Positions 26,544 through 35,981 are shown, numbered from the stretch's first letter. The stretch is DNA of 64,000 nt from Chitinophagales bacterium (GCA_017303835.1 JAFLBI010000001.1:620001-684000); one strand, 5' to 3'. The notes: a model not told the origin generated them from the sequence alone. Program-made: numbers and translations.

Positions 26544-27017
26544 CTAAACGTGGTGGTATTTTTCATTGCGGTTGATGGTGCAGGCGCGATAGACTTGTTC
26601 AGCAAGGATCAAGCGCACCAGCATATGCGGGAATACCAATTTGGAAAGACTCCAGGTAAACTGCGCTCTCTGCTGAATAGTACCGTCCACACCAAAAGCA
26701 CCGCCAATCAGGAAGACAACTCGCTTGGTACTTTCGTTAGCACGTTGCTGCAAAAGGTTAGCCAATTCGGGTGAACTGATGTTTTTGCCTCTTTCATCTA
26801 ATAAAATGAGGAAATCATCAGGTTGCAGTTGTTGTAGCACCAATTCAGCTTCTGCTTTTTTGAAGGCTGCTTCATTCAATGAAGCCGCATTCTTTGGTGG
26901 TGCAATGATTTTCCATTCCACGCCATAGTATTTCTGAATCCGTTGGGTGAATTCTTCCACACCGGCTTTCACCAAAGCTTCATGTGGTTTGCCAACAGAT
27001 GCCAGTACAATTTTCAT
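26544..27017 (-). CDS. rlmH: 23S rRNA (pseudouridine1915-N3)-methyltransferase
   Basis: SPOUT-class methyltransferase acting on helix 69 of 23S rRNA. 157 residues, the normal size. The SAM-binding knot shows as FLILLDERGKNISSPELA and VVFLIGGAFGVDG; the C-terminus SLSKLVFPHMLVRLILAEQ followed by YRACTINRNEKYHH is nearly invariant in the family. Confidence 0.98.
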   Translation of the reverse strand: MKIVLASVGKPHEALVKAGVEEFTQRIQKYYGVEWKIIAPPKNAASLNEAAFKKAEAELVLQQLQPDDFLILLDERGKNISSPELANLLQQRANESTKRVVFLIGGAFGVDGTIQQRAQFTWSLSKLVFPHMLVRLILAEQVYRACTINRNEKYHHV

Positions 27018-27050
27018 GTGGTAAAAGTAAGTGATTCGTGCGCGGTTTTA

Positions 27051-27660
27051 TACTGTGGACTTTAGTCCACAGTATATGTATTAATTAAAGCAATAGATGT
27101 ATTTCCCCGGACTTCAGTCCGGGGTGAAATGTGATGTGTTTTAGAAAAACACTGCGGCCATTGTTGGTCGCCCGACCAACAAGAAAAATGATGCAACTAA
27201 AGTCGGGCGCTGAAAGCGTACAATATAAATAGAGTCATTCGTGTGAATTCGATACACAACCCTGAAGGGGTTGAATAAAATGTCGCGGTGAGGACACCGC
27301 TCTTGGCTGTTAGGATTACTACTTGATTTCTGGCCATTGTTGGTCGCCCGACCAACAAATAGATGTCTACAATTAGAATCGGACGCTGAAGGCGTCCAAT
27401 ATGAATAGAGTCATTCGTGTGAATTCAATACACAACCCTGAAGGGGTTGAATAAAATCTCGCGGTGATAACACCGCTTTGGGCGTATAGGATTACTTCGT
27501 GATCCGTGTCGCATTGGTCTAACCCAAAGACCTATCCACGCTTTTAGCGTGGGGGTTATCACTTTTTTGGAAAATATCTGTGGTATGAAAATCAGGATTA
27601 CTACGTGATCCTTTTCGCATTGGCCTTACTCAAAGACCTATCCACGCTTTCAGCGTGGGG
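27051..27660. repeat. Array of short hairpins with CTTYAG apex
   Basis: About 700 nt without a gene. At least ten perfect or near-perfect hairpins: 27051-27074, 27105-27124, 27163-27180, 27257-27273, 27285-27300, 27339-27356, 27381-27397, 27433-27449, 27461-27476, 27536-27552 and 27642-27658. Many share a loop that reads CTTYAG (or TTTYAG) in one orientation while stems differ. A block of about 150 bp is directly repeated at 27156-27306 and 27332-27481; a second block of about 67 bp is repeated at 27487-27553 and 27593-27660. This resembles REP-type sequences; no REP transposase gene is in the window. Confidence 0.85.
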
Positions 27661-27708
27661 TCTTTTTATTCGTCTGCTTAGCAAAGCAAGCTTTGCACGC
27701 ATCCAAAT

Positions 27709-27738
27709 AAAAAGACCTGCCAATTTTGGCAGGTCTTT
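27709..27738 (-). terminator. Terminator of tRNA-Arg(ACG)
   Basis: AGACCTGCCA and TGGCAGGTCT form a 10-bp stem; on the minus strand it is followed by a T-rich run directly downstream of the tRNA. Confidence 0.85.
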
Positions 27739-27739
27739 G

Positions 27740-27813
27740 TGACCCCGTCAGGATTCAAACCTGAAACCTTTTGATCCGTAGTCAAATGCTCTATTCAGTT
27801 GAGCTACGGGGCC
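27740..27813 (-). tRNA. tRNA-Arg (anticodon ACG)
   Basis: On the minus strand a 74-nt cloverleaf: acceptor GGCCCCG pairs with CGGGGTC with one G-U pair, discriminator A; D arm AGCTCAACTGAATAGAGC; anticodon stem TTTGA/TCAAA enclosing CTACGGA, so anticodon ACG (A34 presumably converted to inosine); T arm GGTTTGAATCC. CCA is not encoded. Confidence 0.95.
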
Positions 27814-27831
27814 ATTCCCTTAAATGGGCTG

Positions 27832-27839
27832 CAAATATA
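27832..27839 (-). promoter_or_regulatory. -7 promoter box of tRNA-Arg(ACG)
   Basis: Minus-strand TATATTTG, 18 bases upstream of the tRNA 5' end. Confidence 0.65.
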
Positions 27840-27880
27840 GGCGGGGGAGTTCATATTTTGAAATTCCCGCACAAAAATTA

Positions 27881-29806
27881 TCAGAAATGCCAGCGTACAA
27901 ATGCCTCAATAGCAGCATATTTAGTCATACCCAAAGCTGCATACAGATTGGCTGTATTGGCATTGCGTTCTTCTGCACGCTGCCAGAATTCGCGGCTATC
28001 GGTTCCCTGGAAGGGTACCATGTCTTTCTGGCTCTGGTGAATAAAGATGCCAAAACGCTTTTTCATCACCTGATCGGGACTCATAGGGATGGCCATTTCG
28101 ATATCAGCAATATCCCATTCCTGCCATGCACCTTTATACATCCATACATAGCAGTCCTTCACCCATTTTTCACCGGCAGCTTTTAATCTGCGCATGCTTT
28201 CAAAAACAATGTCCAGACAAACTTTATGTGTACCATGCGGATCAGCCAGATCACCAGCGCAATAAATTTGGTGCGGCTTAATCTTATTCAACAATTCCAT
28301 CGTCAACACCACATCTTCTTCACCCATGGGTTTTTTCTCCACCGTACCAGTTTCATAGAATGGCAGGTTTTGAAAATGACAACGGTCTTCGGTTAAGCCA
28401 ACATAGCGACAAGTAGCTTTTGCTTCGCATCTGCGGATCAACCCTTTGATGGCGCGTATCTCAGCAGTATCGGGCTGATTTTTAGCTTTATTCGATATGT
28501 ATTGTCTTGCTTCTCCCAGAATCTTGGTGCTTACTTCATTGTTGATGCCAAACATGTCTTCAAAACCAACAGCAAAATCCAGAAAGCGTGTAACGAATTC
28601 ATCCGTTACCGCAATATTACCACTGGTTTGATAGGCTACGTGCACTTCATGTCCCTGATCATGTAAGCGCTGGAATGTACCACCCATGCTGATGATATCA
28701 TCATCGGGGTGTGGACTAAAAATTAAACAACGCTTTGGATGTGGGTCGCTGCGTTCTGGGTGGCCAGGAATCACTGCATTCGGTTTGCCACCGGGCCATC
28801 CAGTTAAACTATCGCGCAGCATGTAAAACACTTGCAGGTTTACTTCGTAAGCATCACCTTTTTCAACGAGCAAATCGCCTAAGCCATTCTCATTATAATC
28901 ATGTGCAGTAAGGCTTAGCACCGGCTTACCTAATTTGAGTGCCATATGTACTACTGCGCGCTTGATCATCTTGGGTGTCCAGTCAACATCACCACTCAGC
29001 CAAGGCGATTTAATACGTGTTAACTCACTTGCAGCTACTTCATCAATCACAAATGTGCAATCGTTGTGCTGCTGCAGAATAGAAGCGGGGATTTGTTCTG
29101 TTACATGTCCTTCCACTGCTTTGGCTACAATCGGCGCTTTCATACCCCAGGCCATCAGAATCACTTTGCGTGCTTTCATGATGGTACTGATGCCCATGGT
29201 AACCGCCATGCGCGGCACTTGAGATATATTCTGAAATTCAAATGAGTTGGCGATACGTGTACTGTTGTCCAACGACACCAACCTCGTCTTAGAAAAAATA
29301 CTCGAACCAGGTTCGTTGAAACCAATATGACCGTTATTACCAATACCCAATATTTGCAAATCAATACCACCTACGGCTTCTATCAATTGCTCATACTTTA
29401 CACAATGCTTCTTGATATCTTCTTTCGGTAATTGTCCGTTGGGAATATGAATATTCTCCGCATCAATATCCACGTGATTGAAAAGATTGCGATGCATAAA
29501 GCTCCAATAGCTTTGATAGGCTTCTTTCTCCAGGGGATAATATTCATCCAGATTGAAAGTGATCACATTACGGAAGCTGAGCCCTTCTTCCTTATGCATA
29601 CGCACCAACTCCTTGTATAAAGTAATCGGTGTAGAGCCGGTGGCTAATCCCAATACACAATCTTGTCCCTTCGCCTGCTTCTCGCGAATAAGTGCCGCAA
29701 TTTCAGCAGCAACAAACTGTGAACCGTGCTTAGAGTTTTCAAAGACTTTCACAGGAATTCTTTCCAGACTATCGGATAAATCAACCGAAAACTTGTGCTG
29801 GGCCAT
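27881..29806 (-). CDS. nagB: Glucosamine-6-phosphate deaminase fused to PIG-L deacetylase domain
   Basis: NagB turns glucosamine-6-phosphate into fructose-6-phosphate and ammonia. I start at MAQHKFSVDLSD, since an upstream ATG lies inside the promoter box; 641 residues. The N-terminal 280 residues carry VLGLATGSTPITLY, FNLDEYYPL and LGIGNNGHIGFNEPGS. From about residue 370 a second domain begins CLIFSPHPDDDIISMGG, the zinc-binding start of PIG-L/LmbE N-acetylglucosamine deacetylases, with HPDD intact. Such fusions are known in Bacteroidota. The second domain may deacetylate an amino sugar to feed the first; this is inference. The GH20 hexosaminidase is the neighbour. Confidence 0.92.
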   Translation of the reverse strand: MAQHKFSVDLSDSLERIPVKVFENSKHGSQFVAAEIAALIREKQAKGQDCVLGLATGSTPITLYKELVRMHKEEGLSFRNVITFNLDEYYPLEKEAYQSYWSFMHRNLFNHVDIDAENIHIPNGQLPKEDIKKHCVKYEQLIEAVGGIDLQILGIGNNGHIGFNEPGSSIFSKTRLVSLDNSTRIANSFEFQNISQVPRMAVTMGISTIMKARKVILMAWGMKAPIVAKAVEGHVTEQIPASILQQHNDCTFVIDEVAASELTRIKSPWLSGDVDWTPKMIKRAVVHMALKLGKPVLSLTAHDYNENGLGDLLVEKGDAYEVNLQVFYMLRDSLTGWPGGKPNAVIPGHPERSDPHPKRCLIFSPHPDDDIISMGGTFQRLHDQGHEVHVAYQTSGNIAVTDEFVTRFLDFAVGFEDMFGINNEVSTKILGEARQYISNKAKNQPDTAEIRAIKGLIRRCEAKATCRYVGLTEDRCHFQNLPFYETGTVEKKPMGEEDVVLTMELLNKIKPHQIYCAGDLADPHGTHKVCLDIVFESMRRLKAAGEKWVKDCYVWMYKGAWQEWDIADIEMAIPMSPDQVMKKRFGIFIHQSQKDMVPFQGTDSREFWQRAEERNANTANLYAALGMTKYAAIEAFVRWHF

Positions 29807-29824
29807 ATTGCGGATTTTTGCAGA

Positions 29825-29832
29825 CAAATATA
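29825..29832 (-). promoter_or_regulatory. -7 promoter box of nagB
   Basis: Minus-strand TATATTTG, 18 bases before the chosen ATG. It decides against the upstream start, which would fall inside the box. Confidence 0.65.
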
Positions 29833-29869
29833 AAATTTTGCAGGTTTATGCGGAATTAAGTTTACTTTA

Positions 29870-31513
29870 TTATTTAACTGATTGTTTACCAGCGAAATAC
29901 ACCTTGTTGTAATTGCTGCCCCATAGCTGATAGCGCTTTTGCTGGGTACCTAAACGTTTCTCAAAACTGCTCCAGTTACGCTGTTCTTTTGGCGACCATA
30001 ACACTTCGCTTAAAGCACTGAGTCGGGGGAAAATCATGTACTCAATCTTGTTGGTATTCTTCATGTATTCTGTCCAGACATTGGCTTGTGCGCCTAATAC
30101 ATATTTGGCTTTATCGCCAGTCAGTTCTTTTGGAACGGGTTCATAACTATACACTTTATCAACTGGGGTATAACCGCCAATGGTTACAGAATCTTCAGGC
30201 TTGTTTTGAGAATGATCAAAATAGCACCAACCGCCCGGAGTCATAATAACGTTATGGTTTTGCTTGGCAGCTTCAATACCACCAGCTTCACCGCGCCAGC
30301 TCATCACTGTTGCATTAGGCGCTAAGCCACCTTCCAGAATTTCATCCCAGCCAATAATCTGACGGCCTTTGCTGTTCAAATATTTTTCTATGCGCTGAAT
30401 GAAATAGCTCTGTAAACCGTGCTCATCCTTCAAACCTTTTTCACGAATCAATTCCTGACAAAAAGCAGAACGCTTCCAGGCTTCTTTGGGGCACTCATCA
30501 CCACCAATATGAATATAGGTAGAAGGGAAGAGGGCCATCACTTCATCCAATACATCTTGCAGAAAATTAAACGTGAATTCACTTGGGCAGAACACATCTT
30601 CAAACACTCCCCAAGCTTGTTGCACTTGCTTGCCTGTGGTAGGGCCACTCCAACTAGTCTTTGGTGCTACCTTGGTATTTTCATTAGGGAAGCAACTTAA
30701 TTCGGGGTAAGCTGCAATCGCTGCAGAGGAGTGTCCGGGTAATTCGATTTCCGGTACAACAGTGATATGTCGCGCAGCAGCATAAGCTACTACCTCCTTG
30801 ATTTCTTCTTGCGTATAATAACCACCGTATCGGATACCATCATTGCCCTTGCCGGGATAACGATCAATGATGGTGCCATTTCTAAATCCACCTACTTCAG
30901 TCAACTTAGGATACTTCTTGATTTCAATACGCCAGCCCTGGTCTTCCGTTAAATGCCAATGAAAAGTATTCATCTTATGCAGTGCGATATAATCGATGTA
31001 CTGCTTGATGAAAGCCACCGGGAAAAAGTGTCTGCCTACATCCAGGTGTAAGCCGCGATAGGCAAAGCGTGGTTTATCCTGAATGGATACTTCTTTAATC
31101 TTGAGTTGTGAAGATTTTTGTACAGGCAATAATTGAATCAATGACTGTACACCATAGAATACGCCTGTTGCATTATCGCCACCAATATAAACATGCTTTT
31201 TGGTAACATCCATATTGTAAGCGCCGGGAATAGGGTATTCCATTTTATCGTAGTTGAGTACGATGTTGTGGTCATATTTGCTATCTGTGCTTGTCTGCAA
31301 AGTGAAACCGTAAAACTGTTTCAGATATGCATTCAGAAAATCAGCAGCATTTTCCAAACCACTACCTGCAAACACAATCTTGGTTTTTGGGGTGATGGTG
31401 AAACTGCCTTTGCCCACTGTCATAGCGGCTGGCTGTGGAATGATATTTACTTCCTGTGCTTTTGTCAGCATAGTTATAAACAAAGCACTCATGATCAGCA
31501 ATCGTTTTTTCAT
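29870..31513 (-). CDS. Beta-N-acetylhexosaminidase (GH20)
   Basis: 547 residues with signal peptide MKKRLLIMSALFITMLTKAQ. Releases terminal GlcNAc or GalNAc from chitin oligomers, glycans or peptidoglycan fragments. A GH20b N-terminal domain (VNIIPQPAAMTVGKGSF) precedes the catalytic barrel: RGLHLDVGRHFFPV, NTFHWHLTEDQGWRIEIKKY, VVPEIELPGHSSAAIAAYPEL, and TYIHIGGDECPKEAWK with the catalytic Asp-Glu pair. Likely periplasmic or surface-exposed. It starts six bases after the S15-type hydrolase gene and feeds the same amino-sugar route as the downstream NagB. Confidence 0.95.
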   Translation of the reverse strand: MKKRLLIMSALFITMLTKAQEVNIIPQPAAMTVGKGSFTITPKTKIVFAGSGLENAADFLNAYLKQFYGFTLQTSTDSKYDHNIVLNYDKMEYPIPGAYNMDVTKKHVYIGGDNATGVFYGVQSLIQLLPVQKSSQLKIKEVSIQDKPRFAYRGLHLDVGRHFFPVAFIKQYIDYIALHKMNTFHWHLTEDQGWRIEIKKYPKLTEVGGFRNGTIIDRYPGKGNDGIRYGGYYTQEEIKEVVAYAAARHITVVPEIELPGHSSAAIAAYPELSCFPNENTKVAPKTSWSGPTTGKQVQQAWGVFEDVFCPSEFTFNFLQDVLDEVMALFPSTYIHIGGDECPKEAWKRSAFCQELIREKGLKDEHGLQSYFIQRIEKYLNSKGRQIIGWDEILEGGLAPNATVMSWRGEAGGIEAAKQNHNVIMTPGGWCYFDHSQNKPEDSVTIGGYTPVDKVYSYEPVPKELTGDKAKYVLGAQANVWTEYMKNTNKIEYMIFPRLSALSEVLWSPKEQRNWSSFEKRLGTQQKRYQLWGSNYNKVYFAGKQSVK

Positions 31514-31519
31514 AAAGGG

Positions 31520-33382
31520 TTATTTCAAGATAGGTAAATGAATTTTGGATTGATTATGGTAAACGCGAATGGTTGCTTTTTGAAAATCGCTGTCTTTTGC
31601 AGTATAGATATTGATAAACTGTTGCGGGTTTCTGTCAACCAAAGGAAACCAACTGCTTTGTATCTGCACCATGATGCGATGCCCTTTTTGGAATGTATGG
31701 GCTACATCAGGCAGATTGAATTTTACAGTGGTCGGTTTGTTGGGTGTGAAAGCTTCCGGCTTTTCAAAACTATTGCGGTATCTGCCACGCATCACTTCGC
31801 CGCGCACCAACATCTGATAGCCACCCATGGGTACTTTACTTGGCGCTGTTCTGGATGCCTGCGCGCCTTCGTCTGCATATTTGAAATCATCCGGAAATAC
31901 ATCAATCAGTTTAACGACAAAGTCTGCATCTGTACTGCTTAAACTTACCAATAGATCAGCTACCAATGTGCCTGCAACAGTTACATCCTCATTCAATACA
32001 TCTGTTTCAAATGTGAGTACATCTGTTCTTCTGGATGCGAAGCGTTGATCATCTGTCATGTATTCCCGTGTTCTGCTGAAATGTACATCTTCTGTATAAG
32101 GCACAGGTTTCGAAGGATCACTAATGTACGTTGAAGAGCTCTGTTCTTTACTCGCTTTAAAATCAGCTTTGCCATTGGCTTGCAGGTAGAGTGGTGTAGT
32201 AGCCGTACTCATTGGCCATTTCGGAAACTGCCACCATTTGTTGCTACCGGTAAAGAAAATATTGGCTTCCGCGATTTTGTCTAAACTGCCTTTATTCTTC
32301 AAGTGATAATTGAAAAATGGAATCTCCATATTCTGTGCATACCATTCACTGGTATTGCTGCCAAACTGCACATTGCCTAAGCGAGTACCATCACCGCGTG
32401 CCCACTGACCATGATACCAAGGGCCCATCACAATTCGGTTATCTGTTTTGCTCTTGGCTTCAATGGCTTTATACAATTCCCACGCACCAAAGCAATCTTC
32501 TGCATCAAACAAACCACCCACCACCAGTACTGCTGGCGTCTGCAATTTGTCTACATGCTTGCGTGCATTTCTGGCCTGCCACCATGCATCATAATTTGGA
32601 TGCGCCATCAAGTCTTTCCAAAAAGCAATGCTATCACCAGTCAGCTTGGTGAAATTGCTCAATGCACCAATCTTCAAATAGAAATTGTAATTATCCTTTG
32701 ACGTGAAAATATTCGTGCCCGGTGTTTGCTGGGTAATGGGCTTTGGTCTCGGACGGCCAAAATTCCAGTAGAAACTGAAACCATCCATCAACATGAATGC
32801 ACCATTGTGGTGAAAATCATCACCAATAAACCAATCGGTTACCGGTGCTTGCGGACTCACTGCTTTTAATGCAGGATGATTGCTCATCGCTGCCATCGTG
32901 GTATAAAAGCCCGGATACGAAATACCAAATGCACCTACGCGGCCATTGTTATTCGCGATGTTCTTAATCAACCAGTCAATTGTATCATAGGTGTCGCTAG
33001 CTTCATCAACCTCGTTGCCTTTTTTATCAGGGTTGTAGGGGCGCACATCCACAAACTCGCCTTCGCTCATCCAGCGGCCACGTACATCCTGAATCACCAT
33101 GATATAACCTTCCTTCAGGTAATGCTTATAATGGTTATTCCAGAAAGCACGGAATTTATCAACGCCGTAAGGAGATGATGTGTACGGTGTTCTGTTGATG
33201 AGGATCGGATGTTTTTCCGATGCGTCTTTTGGTGTGTAAATAGCCGTGAAGAGTTTCACGCCATCTCGCATGGGGATATATACTTCCTGCTTGGTGTAAT
33301 TATTGACAATCCATGCAGAATCTGCATCCTGCGCCTGCGCAAAAAAGGGCAGGAGGAGCAGCGCGACAAGCCATTGTTTCAT
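31520..33382 (-). CDS. CocE/NonD family alpha/beta hydrolase (peptidase S15-like)
   Basis: About 620 residues from the Met that starts the signal peptide MKQWLVALLLLPFFAQAQ. The hydrolase core shows MRDGVKLFTAIYTPKD, INRTPYTSSPYG, VGAFGISYPGFYTTMAA with the nucleophile Ser in GxSxG, and QVVGGLFDAED-like loops (VLVVGGLFDAEDCFG) for the acid residue. The C-terminal jelly roll (VAGTLVADLLVSLSSTDADF) is the X-Pro dipeptidyl-peptidase C-domain. Family members are X-Pro peptidases, cocaine esterase or glutaryl-7-ACA acylases; substrate here is unknown. Confidence 0.88.
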   Translation of the reverse strand: MKQWLVALLLLPFFAQAQDADSAWIVNNYTKQEVYIPMRDGVKLFTAIYTPKDASEKHPILINRTPYTSSPYGVDKFRAFWNNHYKHYLKEGYIMVIQDVRGRWMSEGEFVDVRPYNPDKKGNEVDEASDTYDTIDWLIKNIANNNGRVGAFGISYPGFYTTMAAMSNHPALKAVSPQAPVTDWFIGDDFHHNGAFMLMDGFSFYWNFGRPRPKPITQQTPGTNIFTSKDNYNFYLKIGALSNFTKLTGDSIAFWKDLMAHPNYDAWWQARNARKHVDKLQTPAVLVVGGLFDAEDCFGAWELYKAIEAKSKTDNRIVMGPWYHGQWARGDGTRLGNVQFGSNTSEWYAQNMEIPFFNYHLKNKGSLDKIAEANIFFTGSNKWWQFPKWPMSTATTPLYLQANGKADFKASKEQSSSTYISDPSKPVPYTEDVHFSRTREYMTDDQRFASRRTDVLTFETDVLNEDVTVAGTLVADLLVSLSSTDADFVVKLIDVFPDDFKYADEGAQASRTAPSKVPMGGYQMLVRGEVMRGRYRNSFEKPEAFTPNKPTTVKFNLPDVAHTFQKGHRIMVQIQSSWFPLVDRNPQQFINIYTAKDSDFQKATIRVYHNQSKIHLPILK

Positions 33383-33405
33383 ACAGTTCGTTTGGAGTGT
33401 ATGAA

Positions 33406-33440
33406 AATAAAAAAGATTCCCCACGAAGGAGAATCTTTTT
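33406..33440 (-). terminator. Terminator after pyk
   Basis: AAAAGATTC (33411-33419) and GAATCTTTT (33431-33439) form a 9-bp stem; on the minus strand it lies just past the pyk stop and is followed by a T-run. The A-run on the other side may also serve the opposite direction. Confidence 0.75.
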
Positions 33441-33461
33441 GTTGGTTGTATTCAGTCAGGT

Positions 33462-34952
33462 TTAGTCCACCTTAGTGATCTTCAACATATTGGTAGGCAG
33501 GTGTAAATGAACCGGCGTACTACCTGTGTTTACCACAATATCGCCTGTGTTCAGGAAGCCTCTTGATTTGAGGATGCTGATCTGGTCAAAAATGATATCA
33601 TCCACACTTTCCTCTTCATCATAATAGAATGCACGAACACCCCAGCTTAAGCTCAACTGGTTGATGAGTGAACGCTCTTTAGAGAAGATATATAAAGGTG
33701 ATTTTGGACGATAACTACTCAGCATAAAAGCCGTATAACCGCTCTGCGTCATACCAATCAGGGCATTGGCCTGTACATCGCTGGAAATCTTCGCGGCATT
33801 GTAGCAGATGGCATCACTCAGGAAGGAAGGGGAATGTGGCTGAGGACGCAAATCATCTTCACGGTCGTAACGATACTCACGCTTTTCAATTTCCAGAATG
33901 ATCTTGCGCATGGTTTCTACCACCAGTGCTGGGTGTTTACCGGTAGCGGTTTCACCGCTCAGCATTACCGCATCAGCACCTTCCAATACCGCATTGGCTA
34001 CGTCGGTGATCTCACTTCTGTTAGGCTTCACGCGATCGATCATAGATTCCATCATCTGTGTAGCCACAATCACCGGCTTGGCTCTATGCAGACACTTACG
34101 GATGATGTCTTTCTGAATCAACGGCACTTGCTCAACAGGCAGTTCCACACCGAGGTCACCACGGGCAATCATGATACCATCACTCTCGAGGATGATTTCA
34201 CGAATATTGGTTAAAGCTTCAGGCTTTTCAATTTTAGCAATGATCTTGGTCTTGCTCTTTTTTTCATCCAGTTTATTACGCAGAATGATCAAATCTTTTA
34301 CGCTGCGTACAAAACTCAATGCTACCCAGTCGCACTGCTGCTCAATAATGAATTCCAAATCAGCCAGATCCTTATCTGTCAAAGCTGGCAAAGATATTTT
34401 TGTATCAGGCAGGTTAATCCCTTTTTTAGAAGAGAGTACACCACCAAGGGTTACTTCTACTTTTACATCACCGTTCTTTTCAATACCTACGACTTTTACT
34501 TCCAGCTTACCATCATCAATCAAAATGATGTTGCCAATCTTCACATCACCGGCGAGGTTGGGGTAGGACACATAAATCTTTTCCAAGGTACCCACACACT
34601 TCTCGTTTGTGAAAGTGAGTATATCACCGGCATTTACTTCCAGCGCGTTATTCTCAATTTCACCTACACGCAATTTCGGACCTTGTAAATCGGCCAAAAT
34701 AGCAATATTGTAGGGCTCGTTTTTATTGATATCACGGATGTGCTGAATGATGCGTGCTTTGTCTTCATGACTACCATGAGAAAAATTCAGACGAAACACG
34801 TTTACACCGGCGCGAACCAATCCTAATAATTGTTCGGGTGTATCGCAGGCCGGGCCTACAGTTGCAACGATCTTTGTTCTGTGCGATCCATGTGCAATAC
34901 CTGCAGCTTTGTCCATATTCTTGTGCAGGTACTTGTCCAGGTTTTTTGACAT
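33462..34952 (-). CDS. pyk: Pyruvate kinase
   Basis: Final ATP-forming step of glycolysis: phosphoenolpyruvate and ADP to pyruvate. 496 residues. Motifs: KIVATVGPACDTPEQL, FRLNFSHGSHED, IIAKIEKPEALTNI with the catalytic Lys, DGIMIARGDLGVELP and VIVATQMMESMI. The C-terminal allosteric domain is present (ANALIGMTQSGYTAFMLS). It follows pfkA by 27 nt on the same strand, pairing the two regulated steps of glycolysis in one operon. Confidence 0.97.
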   Translation of the reverse strand: MSKNLDKYLHKNMDKAAGIAHGSHRTKIVATVGPACDTPEQLLGLVRAGVNVFRLNFSHGSHEDKARIIQHIRDINKNEPYNIAILADLQGPKLRVGEIENNALEVNAGDILTFTNEKCVGTLEKIYVSYPNLAGDVKIGNIILIDDGKLEVKVVGIEKNGDVKVEVTLGGVLSSKKGINLPDTKISLPALTDKDLADLEFIIEQQCDWVALSFVRSVKDLIILRNKLDEKKSKTKIIAKIEKPEALTNIREIILESDGIMIARGDLGVELPVEQVPLIQKDIIRKCLHRAKPVIVATQMMESMIDRVKPNRSEITDVANAVLEGADAVMLSGETATGKHPALVVETMRKIILEIEKREYRYDREDDLRPQPHSPSFLSDAICYNAAKISSDVQANALIGMTQSGYTAFMLSSYRPKSPLYIFSKERSLINQLSLSWGVRAFYYDEEESVDDIIFDQISILKSRGFLNTGDIVVNTGSTPVHLHLPTNMLKITKVD

Positions 34953-34979
34953 ATTTTTTTCGGTTTACGGGGGTGCTAA

Positions 34980-35963
34980 TTAGGTTGCGAGGATTTTGAC
35001 CACTTTCAGCCAGTCCTGACTGATTTTTTGCTTGGCTTTTACTGCATTGTCTAATGGGGTGTAATGCATTTTATTGTTTACCACACCTACCATCACGTTG
35101 TGTTTGCCCTCCATGAGGCATTCCACAGCATGATAGCCCATACGGCTGGCAATCATTCTGTCCAGCGCACTGGGGGAGCCACCACGCTGAATATGGCCCA
35201 GGATACACACACGTGTATCCAGATTGGGTAAGGTTTTCTTCAAGATATCTGCTACCTGTTGCGCGCCGCCATAATCATCGCCTTCGGCAACCACAATCAG
35301 GTTCACCAGTTTCCTACGTTTTTCTTTTTCGCTTAGGGAGCGAATGATTTCGTTAATATCTGTCTTGGTCTCGGGAATCAAGATGTTCTCTGCACCCGTA
35401 GAAATGCCGCTGTATAAGGCAATATAACCTGCATCGCGGCCCATCACTTCTACAATAAAGAGACGGTCGTGTGCATCTGCTGTATCGCGAATCTTATCTA
35501 TGGCTTCAATGGCTGTATTCACTGCAGTATCGAAACCGATGGTGAAATCAGTTCCGGCTATGTCTTTATCTATCGTACCGGGCAAACCAATACAAGGAAT
35601 ATCAAATTCATTGCTGAAGCGCTGTGCACCGCGGAAACTACCATCACCACCAATGATCACCAGACCATCGATGCCATGCTTTTTCAGGTTTTCGTAGGCT
35701 TTCTTACGGCCTTCATACTCCATGAACTCCTTGGAACGGGCAGTTTTGAGAATGGTACCACCACGCTGGATGATATTGGCCACAGATTTGGAATCCATCT
35801 GATAGATATCATCCTCAATCATGCCACTATACCCACGTACAATACCAAATACATCGAGATTATAGTAGAGCCCCGTACGAACTACCGCTCTGATGGCAGC
35901 ATTCATACCCGGAGAATCACCACCGGAAGTGAGTACGCCAATCTTTGTAACTTTTTGTGCCAT
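34980..35963 (-). CDS. pfkA: ATP-dependent 6-phosphofructokinase
   Basis: Phosphorylates fructose-6-phosphate to fructose-1,6-bisphosphate. 327 residues, the short bacterial type. Motifs: IGVLTSGGDSPGMNAAIRAV (nucleotide loop), VIIGGDGSFRGAQ, GLPGTIDKDIAGTDFTIGFD (catalytic Asp and Lys) and EVMGRDAGYIALYSG. GGDGS rather than the PPi-enzyme version GGDDT points to ATP use. First gene of the pfkA-pyk pair; three palindromes lie in the divergent upstream region. Confidence 0.97.
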   Translation of the reverse strand: MAQKVTKIGVLTSGGDSPGMNAAIRAVVRTGLYYNLDVFGIVRGYSGMIEDDIYQMDSKSVANIIQRGGTILKTARSKEFMEYEGRKKAYENLKKHGIDGLVIIGGDGSFRGAQRFSNEFDIPCIGLPGTIDKDIAGTDFTIGFDTAVNTAIEAIDKIRDTADAHDRLFIVEVMGRDAGYIALYSGISTGAENILIPETKTDINEIIRSLSEKEKRRKLVNLIVVAEGDDYGGAQQVADILKKTLPNLDTRVCILGHIQRGGSPSALDRMIASRMGYHAVECLMEGKHNVMVGVVNNKMHYTPLDNAVKAKQKISQDWLKVVKILAT

Positions 35964-35981
35964 AATGCTTTAAAGCCCTTA

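Noticed and set aside
27156..27481. CRISPR array
   Set aside because: Only two long direct copies with internal hairpins, no regular short repeats with unique spacers, and no cas genes nearby.
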